From assembly GCA_964561495.1 (NCBI GenBank), contig CAZLPW010000083.1, positions 1 to 8,694 of the forward strand: a stretch of DNA of 8,694 bases. The letters are read 5' to 3'. This document shows positions 1 through 6,848 of the stretch, piece after piece. The notes under the pieces are model-generated. The model ran no database searches, was not told where the DNA came from, and saw only the letters and a list, made by a program, of their open reading frames with translations. The first letter of the stretch is position 1. Every line of letters begins with the position of its first letter. The stretch is from CAZLPW01 sp964561495. GTDB taxonomy: Bacteria; Fidelibacterota; Marinisomatia; Marinisomatales; UBA1611. The position numbers and the translations under genes were made by a program.

Positions 1-737
1 CATAGACCAATATACATATCATCAATCGTGTTTCCACCTTTGTTGATAATCAGCTCTTTTACAAACATCATATCACCAAAAACATCAGGACGATCAAATC
101 CAAATATAGTTGTCTGGACCTCTATACCAAGAGGCAGTGTCTGAAAAATGGTATGAGCAACTGCGTCCCCATCATTACGAACAAACCAGATAACCTGATC
201 TCCAATAAACTCTGGATGGTCTGGACCACCAGGCATCGGAGAATAGACACCATCACCATCATTGTCAACCCACGGCGCCCCATCCGCTACAGGCCAGTTT
301 TGAAAATCATAGCTAGCCAGCGGATCTCCTAAATCTGATTTTGCAACTTTCCATATTTTATATGCGGCATCAGATGAGTTAGTACCATAAGGACCTGGAA
401 CCATTTCTGGACCATACTCAGCGGTAGCACAACGGAGATCTCCCCCCACTTTACCAGCATACCACACACCAGACGCAAACACCGAATAGGTGTAGTTGTC
501 TTTGGGCCATTCCATACCCGAATGACCGCTAATACGATGACTAACAATCATTCCGTTATTTTCTAGATCATCTCTAACCCTGTTTCCATCAAATGATCCC
601 GTAGTAGATATCGCAGATCTCGCTGCGCTACTACTCTGACTATTCGAAACAGTCTCTTTTGCAAGCACTGACTGAAACAGTACCGCAACTGTAATTAGAG
701 ATGTGACTACTATTTTATTAATCCATTTAAACTGCAT
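1..737 (-). CDS. Secreted calcium-loop protein, N-terminal part (runs off left edge)
   Basis: This open frame of 245 codons has no stop and continues beyond the left edge. It starts at the ATG at 737, preceded by GAGGAG about 8 nt upstream, a strong ribosome site. Residues 1-26 form a signal peptide (K/N-rich start, hydrophobic VVTSLITVAVLF core, cleavage likely after SVLA). The mature part is polar and aromatic-rich, with no membrane helix. At residues 158-163 it has DNDGDG, a DxDxDG calcium-binding loop, followed by a GDQVIWFVRNDGD stretch that reads like a beta-sandwich strand. I recall similar long extracellular proteins, often ending in a type IX sorting domain, from Marinimicrobia and other FCB bacteria. 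The C-terminus is not in view, so a sorting domain cannot be confirmed. The gene begins only 25 nt after the TonB-dependent receptor stop and is probably co-transcribed with it. The function is unknown. It is likely surface-exposed or secreted and may be a partner of the receptor. Confidence 0.85.
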   Translation of the reverse strand, partial: MQFKWINKIVVTSLITVAVLFQSVLAKETVSNSQSSSAARSAISTTGSFDGNRVRDDLENNGMIVSHRISGHSGMEWPKDNYTYSVFASGVWYAGKVGGDLRCATAEYGPEMVPGPYGTNSSDAAYKIWKVAKSDLGDPLASYDFQNWPVADGAPWVDNDGDGVYSPMPGGPDHPEFIGDQVIWFVRNDGDAVAHTIFQTLPLGIEVQTTIFGFDRPDVFGDMMFVKELIINKGGNTIDDMYIGL

Positions 738-762
738 TGATTTCACTCCTCAGTATAATTAT

Positions 763-3700
763 TTAGAAATTTACCTGGATACCCAATCTCATGGTCCTTG
801 GATTTGACCAATTGTCAGGGTTTCTCAAACGATCATTGTATAATGCCTCTGCATCAGCATTAGGATAAACGGAGTTTTGACTGTTTATCCAAACCTGCCC
901 CTCAGCGGTTGCAAGCCAGCCATCTGTATCAGCTCTTCCACTTGTTGGAATAACCTCTTTAATATTTTCATGATTTAATGCATTCAAAATCAGGCAATAA
1001 ATATTCAAATTGTAACCAGAAATATTTGTGGACTTTTCAATCCTTACATCTAGGTTTTTATACCAAGGCATATCAGCTGAATTAATTGCAGCAAGTGGCG
1101 CGTTCCAACCACGATCAAAAATAGTACTTACCATCTTAGATGGAGTGTATGCCTGACCGCTTCCTACGCTGTAAACAGCACTCGCACCAAAACCAGATAA
1201 GATACCAGAAGTGGCGGTGTTACGGTAGTCAAGAACAACAGAACCAGTGTGCGTTTGATCAAAGTCTAACCTGTTTATAACCGTTGGATATTCATCTCCA
1301 ATCCAGGCAATGTTAAAGTTCGATGCAGGGTCTGAGCCTGTCCCTCTTGCTTCCATCCAGGTATAATTAAAATCAGCTAAAAAGCCTTTCACTCTTCTCA
1401 TTGAAAGATTCGCAGAAAAACCCCTTGTCACACCAAAATCGCCAGTCCCGTAATAGGCAAGATTGAACTCAGAACCATTTAACATTATAGTCCTGTTTAC
1501 AAGCTGCATATAGTCCCGTATTTCTTTATAAAAGCCTACAACGTCTAGAGCAGCAGACTGACCTATCTGTTGTGTAAAACCCACCTCATATGACGTTGTC
1601 CTCTCTGGCTTCATGGCAGGGTTTGGGGTTGTTACCATATTTCCCTGGCTAACATTTGCAGCTAATCTGGAGTCCGATAAATACACATACTGCAAGCTTG
1701 GCTCTTGCCAATAGTTGCCATACTGTGCACGAAAATTTGTTTTATCTGATATTGGGAAAGCAAAACCAATTCTTGGTAAAATTCCTGTGTGTGCCTCAAC
1801 ATCTTTCCAACCTGTCCTATCAATTCGATTGTTCTTTGTGTTTATGTTATTTAGCCCAGCATCAGTAGCATTCCCATCTGCATCAACAGGTCCTTGGTTA
1901 TTCGGAGCCCAAGATTCAAAAGAAAGACCCAGTTTTACCACAACATCAGAATATTCTATCTGATCCTGCAAATAAAAACGGCTGCTTACTGGATTGCCTG
2001 GAGCACTGCCGTGCTTGGTCTCATCGTAAGCCTCTGTTTCGTTTCCAAAAATGTCATAGCCGATGTTTGTTGTATATGCATTTCTGTAAGCACTGAACTC
2101 CCAATCTAGAAGATCTGCATCTGTACCAGCAGATCCATCAGCATTATAATCTCCAACCTCAGATGCTTCAACCGTTCCATTCCCATCCACATCAAGCTTA
2201 GAAATTTGTTCATAAATCTCATAACCCTGAGAAACTTCATAAACTCTAAGTTTTGTGTTGTAGTACTCTATACCAGCCTTAATCTCATGGTTTCCAAAAA
2301 AGGTATTAACATAGTCTAAGCGAAGACCAGTTTGACTCTCGTTCCTGTGAGAATAGTTGCCGCTTTGATAGCCAAAGCCATTGAAATAAACAACATCGCC
2401 AGGAGACAAAGCTCGCTTACCATCATCACGATGATAATAAGTTGGCTGCCCCCACTCAGTATCTCGCTTACCATAGTTGACCCAGGGCCTATCAGCTACT
2501 TCAAATTTATCATTAATGTTTCCATTATAATCAGTGGTAGAATAATTTTTCATGCTTCCTACAACATTTATGTAAGAAAGATCGCTCAATGTCATTGTGC
2601 CATTAAGATAAAACATGTTCATTGATGAATTTCTATTGGTAGCATTTTCCCAATTTAAGAGCTGGTTGTTATTCCAGTTTGTGTTTGCCTCATAATTATA
2701 ACCAGAGTATCCTAGTTTGAATCTCATGTTTCCCATATCGATTCCTAGGTTTCCAGCCAATCTTGTTCTGTCACTGCCATTGTTTCTTGCTGGACCCCAC
2801 TTCCTAGCATAATCAGTACCAACAAGATATGTCGTAGCCGTGTCAGCACCATTTACCCTAGTAACTTCATCATAATAAAATATATTGTCAGCCAAGCCAC
2901 CTGACTCTGTCCATAGAGCAGCACTATCGGTACCAGTAAGAGCTTGATACTCTGTTACATTTGCATAAGGATGTGAGCCAAAACTTGGGTTTCTGTCTCC
3001 TCTTTTTTCTTGTTCTGCCATTACCCACCATCTTAGATTACTAGATAGCGGCCCACCAACCTCAAAATTGTTTACTTGATATCCATAGCTATAAATTTTA
3101 TCTGGGTCTGTATCAGCTTCAGTCGCGCCAAGATCTCTGACCGATTCAAAGCTTGCAGATATTTTTTGTCCGCCTGATTTGCTGGTAACATTTATAATAC
3201 CACCATTAGCACCACCGTATTCAGCTCCATAGCCGCCAGCCTGTAGAGAAATTTCTTCCATCCCAACCTGACTTAAACCTCCAGTAGAGTTAGAGCCTTC
3301 CCAATGATCTTTCATTAGAACACCATCAACATAGTAAGCATTATCCCCACTTCGACCACCACGAACGTGATTATCAACAACCCCAGCCTGAAGCCCTACA
3401 ATATCATCCACAGAACGAAGAGGCAATGATTCAATCACATCGCTTGAAACAACTCTGTTTGTGTTAGTAGCGTCTCTCTTTACTAGAGGTTTTTCAGCAA
3501 CAACCCTAACTTCCTGACCCTCAACCGTTGAAACTTCAAGCTCAATATTTAAAACAGTAGTAAGATCAGCGCTTATTCTAACACCTTCAATTATTTTAGA
3601 ACTGAACCCTATATACTCTCCTTTTATTGAGTATACTCCAACAGGAACATTAACAATGAGAAAGTCCCCATTTTCACTTGAGGCGCCACCAAGGCCTGTA

Positions 3701-3837
3701 CCTTCAAGGGTAATGTTAGCGCCAGCTAATCCTGCGCCGTCAACACTTTTTATTGTTCCTTTCACCTTACCTGTGTTTTGTGAAAACACTAGCGAAACCA
3801 GTAAAAATGCTATTATGCATTGAGAGATTCTTTTCAT
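763..3837 (-). CDS. TonB-dependent outer-membrane receptor with carboxypeptidase-regulatory-like domain
   Basis: This 1024-residue protein should import or handle a large substrate at the outer membrane using TonB/ExbBD energy. A signal peptide covers residues 1-20 (MKRISQCIIAFLLVSLVFSQ). Residues about 24-100 form a carboxypeptidase-regulatory-like beta-sandwich (GKVKGTIKSVDGAGLAGANI, later GVYSIKGEYIGF). A possible TonB-box region lies at about 106-122. The plug follows (about 123-225), with VVSSDVIESLPLRSVDDI, GLQAGVV, VRGGRSGDNAYYVDGV and the GGANGGIINVTSKSG end. The rest is a beta-barrel ending in GIQVNF, with the terminal aromatic residue typical of outer-membrane proteins. Three DxDxDG/N calcium-type loops sit at residues 549-560, 563-575 and 652-660. 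The start ATG has GGAG 8 nt upstream. The gene follows its own promoter and a foldable leader, and the downstream secreted protein starts 25 nt after its stop. The substrate cannot be told from the sequence. No SusD-like gene is visible in the window. Confidence 0.95.
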   Translation of the reverse strand: MKRISQCIIAFLLVSLVFSQNTGKVKGTIKSVDGAGLAGANITLEGTGLGGASSENGDFLIVNVPVGVYSIKGEYIGFSSKIIEGVRISADLTTVLNIELEVSTVEGQEVRVVAEKPLVKRDATNTNRVVSSDVIESLPLRSVDDIVGLQAGVVDNHVRGGRSGDNAYYVDGVLMKDHWEGSNSTGGLSQVGMEEISLQAGGYGAEYGGANGGIINVTSKSGGQKISASFESVRDLGATEADTDPDKIYSYGYQVNNFEVGGPLSSNLRWWVMAEQEKRGDRNPSFGSHPYANVTEYQALTGTDSAALWTESGGLADNIFYYDEVTRVNGADTATTYLVGTDYARKWGPARNNGSDRTRLAGNLGIDMGNMRFKLGYSGYNYEANTNWNNNQLLNWENATNRNSSMNMFYLNGTMTLSDLSYINVVGSMKNYSTTDYNGNINDKFEVADRPWVNYGKRDTEWGQPTYYHRDDGKRALSPGDVVYFNGFGYQSGNYSHRNESQTGLRLDYVNTFFGNHEIKAGIEYYNTKLRVYEVSQGYEIYEQISKLDVDGNGTVEASEVGDYNADGSAGTDADLLDWEFSAYRNAYTTNIGYDIFGNETEAYDETKHGSAPGNPVSSRFYLQDQIEYSDVVVKLGLSFESWAPNNQGPVDADGNATDAGLNNINTKNNRIDRTGWKDVEAHTGILPRIGFAFPISDKTNFRAQYGNYWQEPSLQYVYLSDSRLAANVSQGNMVTTPNPAMKPERTTSYEVGFTQQIGQSAALDVVGFYKEIRDYMQLVNRTIMLNGSEFNLAYYGTGDFGVTRGFSANLSMRRVKGFLADFNYTWMEARGTGSDPASNFNIAWIGDEYPTVINRLDFDQTHTGSVVLDYRNTATSGILSGFGASAVYSVGSGQAYTPSKMVSTIFDRGWNAPLAAINSADMPWYKNLDVRIEKSTNISGYNLNIYCLILNALNHENIKEVIPTSGRADTDGWLATAEGQVWINSQNSVYPNADAEALYNDRLRNPDNWSNPRTMRLGIQVNF
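2098..2193 (-). other. EF-hand/dockerin-like calcium-binding insert within the receptor barrel
   Basis: Codons 549-580 of the TonB-dependent receptor encode a canonical EF-hand loop, DVDGNGTVEASE (ligand positions D1, D3, N5, E9, E12, G6). Three residues later a second acidic loop follows, starting DYNADGSAGTDAD. The pair resembles a dockerin-type duplicated calcium loop placed between two barrel strands, so it probably forms part of an extracellular loop. The topology is inferred, while the motif is seen directly. Confidence 0.7.
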
Positions 3838-3884
3838 TAGACTATCTCCATATTATATTTGTTTTTAAGCTTTTAATTGCGGAG

Positions 3885-3965
3885 GGCCTCCCCAAGAGTC
3901 ATAGGCCGGAGTTTAAATTAATTAACAACACTTTACTCCCACACTGCCACCTAATAGGCGCGTGT
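3885..3965 (-). promoter_or_regulatory. Candidate structured 5' leader of the receptor mRNA (three consecutive helices)
   Basis: Read as minus-strand RNA, this stretch folds on paper into three nearly touching helices. P1 (3965-3941) pairs ACAC/GUGU, GC/GC and GCCU/AGGU around an AUU loop, with two single-base bulges. P2 pairs GGAGU (3939-3935) with ACUCC (3912-3908) around an A+U-rich loop holding UUAAUUAA. P3 pairs GGCCU (3907-3903) with AGGCC (3889-3885) around a 13-nt loop. P1 begins about two bases from the predicted transcript start, and P2 abuts P3. A G+C-rich block of this kind stands out in A+T-rich non-coding DNA. The CCUCC just after P3 (3887-3883) could reach the receptor ribosome site GGAG (3849-3846). 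I do not recognise a known riboswitch class, and no cobalamin-riboswitch consensus could be found. Confidence 0.45.
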
Positions 3966-3973
3966 ATCCCCTT

Positions 3974-3979
3974 ATTATA
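3974..3979 (-). promoter_or_regulatory. -10 box (TATAAT) of probable receptor promoter
   Basis: A perfect TATAAT lies on the minus strand in the 179-nt spacer between the barrel-protein gene and the receptor gene. Transcription would start near 3967, giving a leader of about 130 nt. The -35 region is weak: CTTTTA at 17-nt spacing or TTTAAC at 15-nt spacing, neither close to TTGACA. The box sits directly before the structured leader, which supports a real start site there. In such an A+T-rich genome a chance match is still possible. Confidence 0.45.
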
Positions 3980-4016
3980 TTTGAAACATAACCAGTTAAA
4001 AGATGTTATGCAAAGA

Positions 4017-4844
4017 TTATTTAATTTTTATATTCTTATCAATTCCAACCCACTGGATATCAAATATTGGAACCCAAAACTCAAGGACAGGCAAATAGGG
4101 CAAAAGCCTGCCTTGCCCCCCATACGGAAAATCTCCATATACATATTTATACCCTGTCGAAAGCCTCACTCTTTTTGACTTTTGCCAAGAAAATAAAAGC
4201 TTGTTCTCAAAAGAATAGCTGCCTGAAAAGTTTGGTAAAAATTTTAAATCAAAGTCAAAATTGCAGTTTATTACATCTGTTATTTGTTTAGAAAAATCAA
4301 TCCCCATATCTATACCATATCGATTGTAAAAAACACCCAGCCTGTGGTAAACAAGAGGCAAATCAATCGAGGTGCGATAATCAAGATCCCCAAAAACCAC
4401 CCCTAGGTTTACACCAGCATATAGAGAAAGAATTCCAAAACTGTATGGTTTTGTAACAATATAATCGCTAGAAAAACCTATCATGTGTGGAATTTTAAAA
4501 TTAGGGGCTATCAAAGAAGCGGTTTCGTCTCCCACTTCAACACCAGTCTGCAATATTTTTAAAAGCTTTGTTGGGTAATAGACATCATATCGAGTTGCAC
4601 TTGAAAACACTTTTCTGCTATTGCGATGCAAAATCTTAATAGATAGATTTGGCATAATTAAAAAAAGACTCGGGTGAATGCTATAATTTATTTTATCTGA
4701 AAAACCATATCTAAGGGGCTGAAACAAACCAACTTCCCATTGTTTCTCTGGTAATAAATAAGCAGAAGAATGTGGTGTCCAAACGTTCCCGCCAAAAAGA
4801 CTACTTAAAAGACCTATATATATAAGGTGTAATAACAAACGCAA
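4017..4844 (-). CDS. Predicted outer-membrane beta-barrel or surface protein, function unknown
   Basis: This 275-residue protein opens with a signal peptide (MRLLLHLIYIGLLSSLFG, about residues 1-18). The rest is alternating hydrophobic and polar strands rich in Tyr, Phe and Gly, such as SLYAGVNLGVVFGDLDY, RLGVFYNRYGIDMGIDF and VRLSTGYKYVYGDFPYGGQG, as expected for an outer-membrane barrel of perhaps 10-12 strands. It lacks a terminal aromatic residue (it ends NIKIK). I do not recognise the family. The start is a TTG at 4844 that directly follows the TAG stop of the upstream lipoprotein gene in the same frame. There is only a weak GGTGAT ahead, so translation probably depends on ribosomes reinitiating after that stop. 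The start is favoured because the signal peptide begins there and the next in-frame methionine (residue 64) would discard it. It is the last gene of the five-gene run. The barrel call is inferred from composition and strand pattern. Confidence 0.75.
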   Translation of the reverse strand: MRLLLHLIYIGLLSSLFGGNVWTPHSSAYLLPEKQWEVGLFQPLRYGFSDKINYSIHPSLFLIMPNLSIKILHRNSRKVFSSATRYDVYYPTKLLKILQTGVEVGDETASLIAPNFKIPHMIGFSSDYIVTKPYSFGILSLYAGVNLGVVFGDLDYRTSIDLPLVYHRLGVFYNRYGIDMGIDFSKQITDVINCNFDFDLKFLPNFSGSYSFENKLLFSWQKSKRVRLSTGYKYVYGDFPYGGQGRLLPYLPVLEFWVPIFDIQWVGIDKNIKIK

Positions 4845-5960
4845 CTAATCACCAGGTAGACTTAATGTTCCAGAAACAGGCACGTGGTCACTTAATTCCC
4901 ATAATTCTTGGTGCGTTCTTACAGAATCAGTGACCCAGCCACTAGGTGCGTTGGTAAAAAGATAGTCAAGCTTTCTATCATATTTTATTCCCCACCTTTC
5001 TTCACTCGTGCTTGGAGCATGAGTGAAGTGAATAGGGCTATTCATGATATTGACACCAACAGCGGGAACGTATCTCTGATACATCGGTTCTAAAATTTCT
5101 AGTTCACCAATAAAATTATCAAAATAGCTCCCCTCTTTGTGTAACCCCTCTCCATTTTCATCAAGAGTGTGGAAGTTTTCAGTATCGCATCCGTCAAAAT
5201 CACAAAAATCATATTTGTCTGCTCCTGGGGGCAATGAATTAAGGTCTCCACCAGTTACAAAATTGTAGCCCCCATCAGAGATCTCAGAAAGAACTTCTAG
5301 ATATTTATTAATATGGTTTTGTTTTGTGCTATCAGTAGCAAATGCAGTAGCGTGAATATTAACAGCATACAAACCTAAGTCATCAATTTTAACCTTTAAA
5401 ATATTTCGCCTAAGATAAAAATATTGAACAATATCACTTTGATCTGTTCGAAGCGCAAGCCCAATTCTTTCTGCATCTTTTAAACTATATTTGGATAAAA
5501 TTGCATTCCCCATATTTATTTTCCCAAAGCCATTCGTCGGAATAAAATCAGCTTTCCAGATAGAAGCATAACATCCATAGTTCATATTAGTATTATCTAA
5601 TAAATATTGAATCTCATTTATATACCCAGAGCGCTTTGAATAAATATCCACTTCTTGAAGAAAAATTATATCTGGATCAAGTTCATTTATGGCCGAGGCG
5701 ATTTCTGATAGATTAGACTTCACATCCTTTTTCTTCATAATTACATCATCGCCACAAGAATCACCAAAAAAAGCAAATCTCTTAGAACCAAATCTTATGT
5801 TCCAAGTAACTACTTTAGGTTTATCGGTTGGCTCAACATATGACTTGTCTTTTGACTCATAAATTTCAGCATCCATAATCTCTTGTTCAAAATCTGATAC
5901 AAACGATTCACAAGACAAAATAAACAGATGAAAAACCCCTATGAATATTCTGTACAACAC
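4845..5960 (-). CDS. Endonuclease/exonuclease/phosphatase-family lipoprotein
   Basis: This is a 371-residue member of the metal-dependent EEP superfamily (DNase I, exonuclease III, inositol phosphatase and sphingomyelinase fold). The superfamily motifs are present in order: N54 in VTWNIRFG, the metal-binding E103 in FLQEVD, H203 in VNIHATA, D239 and N241 in GGDLN, D332 in LDYLF, and D358-H359 in SDHVPVSGTLSL. The N-terminus is a lipoprotein signal with lipobox ILSC (Cys17), so the enzyme should be anchored to a membrane and face the periplasm or outside. It starts at a GTG (5960) with no good Shine-Dalgarno. The choice rests on the intact lipoprotein signal, because the next methionine (residue 29) would remove it. 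The gene lies 22 nt after the selenoprotein stop, and its TAG is followed with no gap by the barrel-protein gene. The substrate (nucleic acid or a phosphodiester in lipids) cannot be decided, and a nutrient-scavenging role is a guess. Confidence 0.9.
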   Translation of the reverse strand: MLYRIFIGVFHLFILSCESFVSDFEQEIMDAEIYESKDKSYVEPTDKPKVVTWNIRFGSKRFAFFGDSCGDDVIMKKKDVKSNLSEIASAINELDPDIIFLQEVDIYSKRSGYINEIQYLLDNTNMNYGCYASIWKADFIPTNGFGKINMGNAILSKYSLKDAERIGLALRTDQSDIVQYFYLRRNILKVKIDDLGLYAVNIHATAFATDSTKQNHINKYLEVLSEISDGGYNFVTGGDLNSLPPGADKYDFCDFDGCDTENFHTLDENGEGLHKEGSYFDNFIGELEILEPMYQRYVPAVGVNIMNSPIHFTHAPSTSEERWGIKYDRKLDYLFTNAPSGWVTDSVRTHQELWELSDHVPVSGTLSLPGD

Positions 5961-5982
5961 AATATTTAATAAAAAATCATTT

Positions 5983-6333
5983 TTATATTAAATCCAATAT
6001 TCTTTCTGGAGGGCGGCATATTATTGCTTTTTGTCCATCGCTTAGTATTGGCCTTTCCATGATCTTTGGGAAGTTTTCTATTGCCTCAGCCATTTTAACC
6101 TTAGAGCCTTCACAATTATGGATTTTGTTATCTTTGTAGTCCTTTTCATTCTTCCTTACAAACTCAGCTGGCTCTAAATCAAGCTTTTCACTAAGATCAA
6201 TTATTTCTTTTTTTGTAAGAGGGCATTTTAAATACTCAACAATGGAAAAAGCTACGCCTTTTTCTTTTAGAAGCGACACGGCCTCCCTGCTCTTCCCTCA
6301 TCTCGGATTATGATACAGCGTATATGATTTCAT
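5983..6333 (-). CDS. ArsC-family arsenate-reductase-like selenoprotein (Sec at residue 12, in-frame TGA)
   Basis: This 116-residue protein has the glutaredoxin-like ArsC/YfgD fold, read through one in-frame TGA (6300-6298). It begins at the ATG at 6333 with AAAGGA about 5 nt ahead, 15 nt after the preceding stop. The N-terminus MKSYTLYHNPR-U-GKSREA matches the active-site loop of R773-type ArsC (YHNPxCGxSR), with UGA in place of the catalytic Cys12. Downstream come R60 in FVRKNEKDY, R94 in ERPIL and R107 in CRPPE, the three arginines of R773 ArsC at identical numbers. The length is that of YfgD/Spx-like relatives. C37, C74 and C106 are candidates to resolve a selenenyl bond. Without recoding only a fragment from the GTG at 6279 would be called, and it lacks the active site and a ribosome site. 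Sec-containing ArsC relatives were, as I recall, reported among Sargasso Sea selenoproteins. True arsenate reduction is not proven, and other thiol-redox substrates are possible. A base error (TGC or TGT read as TGA) is the main alternative. Confidence 0.88.
6269..6293 (-). promoter_or_regulatory. Candidate bacterial SECIS hairpin
   Basis: Starting five bases after the TGA, the minus-strand RNA can form a stem with A6293-U6269, G6292-C6270, A6291-U6272 (U6271 bulged), G6290-C6273, C6289-G6274, A6288 bulged, G6287-C6275 and G6286-U6276. It closes a 9-nt loop, GAGGCCGUG. A short stem just past UGA with a G among the first loop bases is what SelB needs in bacteria. The loop begins at the 16th base counting from the U of UGA, at the near end of the range I recall. 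The stem is modest and was folded by eye. Confidence 0.5.
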
Positions 6334-6348
6334 GATTATCCTTTTTAA

Positions 6349-6837
6349 CTATTTAATTGTTTCAAAAAAGCCTGTTTTTTTATTTTTTTTTACTCTATCC
6401 CATTCAAAATATCTTCCGTTCATTGCTATATATACACCAGGGTTTAGACACTGTGCAAAAGCCAAAGCACCACCAATATTAAACAATCCATCACTCGTGC
6501 CAAAGGCGTATGGTATCATCGCTCCAGTTAGGACAATTGTTTTATTTATACTATTTTCTGCTAAGACCCTTGCGGTTTCATTCATGGTGTCTGTGCCGTG
6601 AGTTATAACAATTTTATCTTCTTTTGATTTATTGCACTGTTTTAATATTTTTTCTCTATCTGAATTTCTCATGTCTAAACTATCAATCATCATAAGAGGC
6701 TCAATTGTAACCTGAAGCCTAGAGCGACCTAAAGAAAGAATATCATCCATGTGCGTTTTATTAAAATAAAGCTTACCATTAATCTCATCATATTCCTTAT
6801 CAAATGTTCCTCCTGTAATTATTATCCTCACTGTCAT
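6349..6837 (-). CDS. Stand-alone asparaginase N-terminal (catalytic) domain protein
   Basis: This 162-residue protein equals the N-terminal domain of type I/II L-asparaginases, about half the usual 330 residues. The catalytic parts are visible: TGGTF with nucleophile Thr11, MIDSLDM at 50-56 (substrate-binding Ser/Asp region), THGTDT at 79-84 with the second catalytic Thr82-Asp83, TGAMIP at 104-109, and DRVKKN at 147-152, whose K151 aligns with the E. coli AnsB catalytic lysine. The C-terminal domain is absent and the stop follows cleanly, so this looks like the known short single-domain asparaginase-like family and not a truncation. The two-domain enzymes place a residue from a neighbouring subunit's C-terminal domain in each active site, so activity on asparagine is uncertain. 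The ATG at 6837 lies 11 nt after the previous stop with only a weak ribosome site (TGG), suggesting coupled translation. It may hydrolyse a small amide in the cytoplasm. Confidence 0.85.
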   Translation of the reverse strand: MTVRIIITGGTFDKEYDEINGKLYFNKTHMDDILSLGRSRLQVTIEPLMMIDSLDMRNSDREKILKQCNKSKEDKIVITHGTDTMNETARVLAENSINKTIVLTGAMIPYAFGTSDGLFNIGGALAFAQCLNPGVYIAMNGRYFEWDRVKKNKKTGFFETIK

Positions 6838-6848
6838 ATAAAAACCAT

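Noticed and set aside
329..547. Minus-strand 72-residue ORF
   Set aside because: It is an out-of-frame shadow of the secreted protein that is open from 737 to the left edge.
1656..2625. Plus-strand ORFs of 70-97 residues at 1656-1868, 1715-1963, 1894-2109 and 2332-2625
   Set aside because: They lie antisense to the receptor, have no recognisable domain, and overlap codons of conserved barrel sequence.
3838..4016. Cobalamin riboswitch upstream of the TonB-dependent receptor
   Set aside because: GTGGCAGTGTGGG looks faintly like the B12 core, but neither the GCCACTG core nor the B12-box consensus is present on the transcribed strand.
3753..4291. Plus-strand ORFs at 3753-4178 and 4067-4291
   Set aside because: They are antisense to the receptor start, its leader and the barrel gene, with no ribosome site worth noting and no family resemblance.
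5983..6279. 98-residue ArsC-like ORF starting at the GTG at 6279
   Set aside because: It lacks the active-site loop and a ribosome site. The ATG at 6333 with AAAGGA and family-matching residues upstream of the TGA is the better start.
6298..6300. TGA as a pseudogene mutation or as Trp recoding
   Set aside because: It replaces precisely the catalytic Cys, no other disruption exists, and TGA is a genuine stop in the gene ending at 7795 with Trp coded by TGG elsewhere. A single-base sequencing error remains possible and is stated in the finding.
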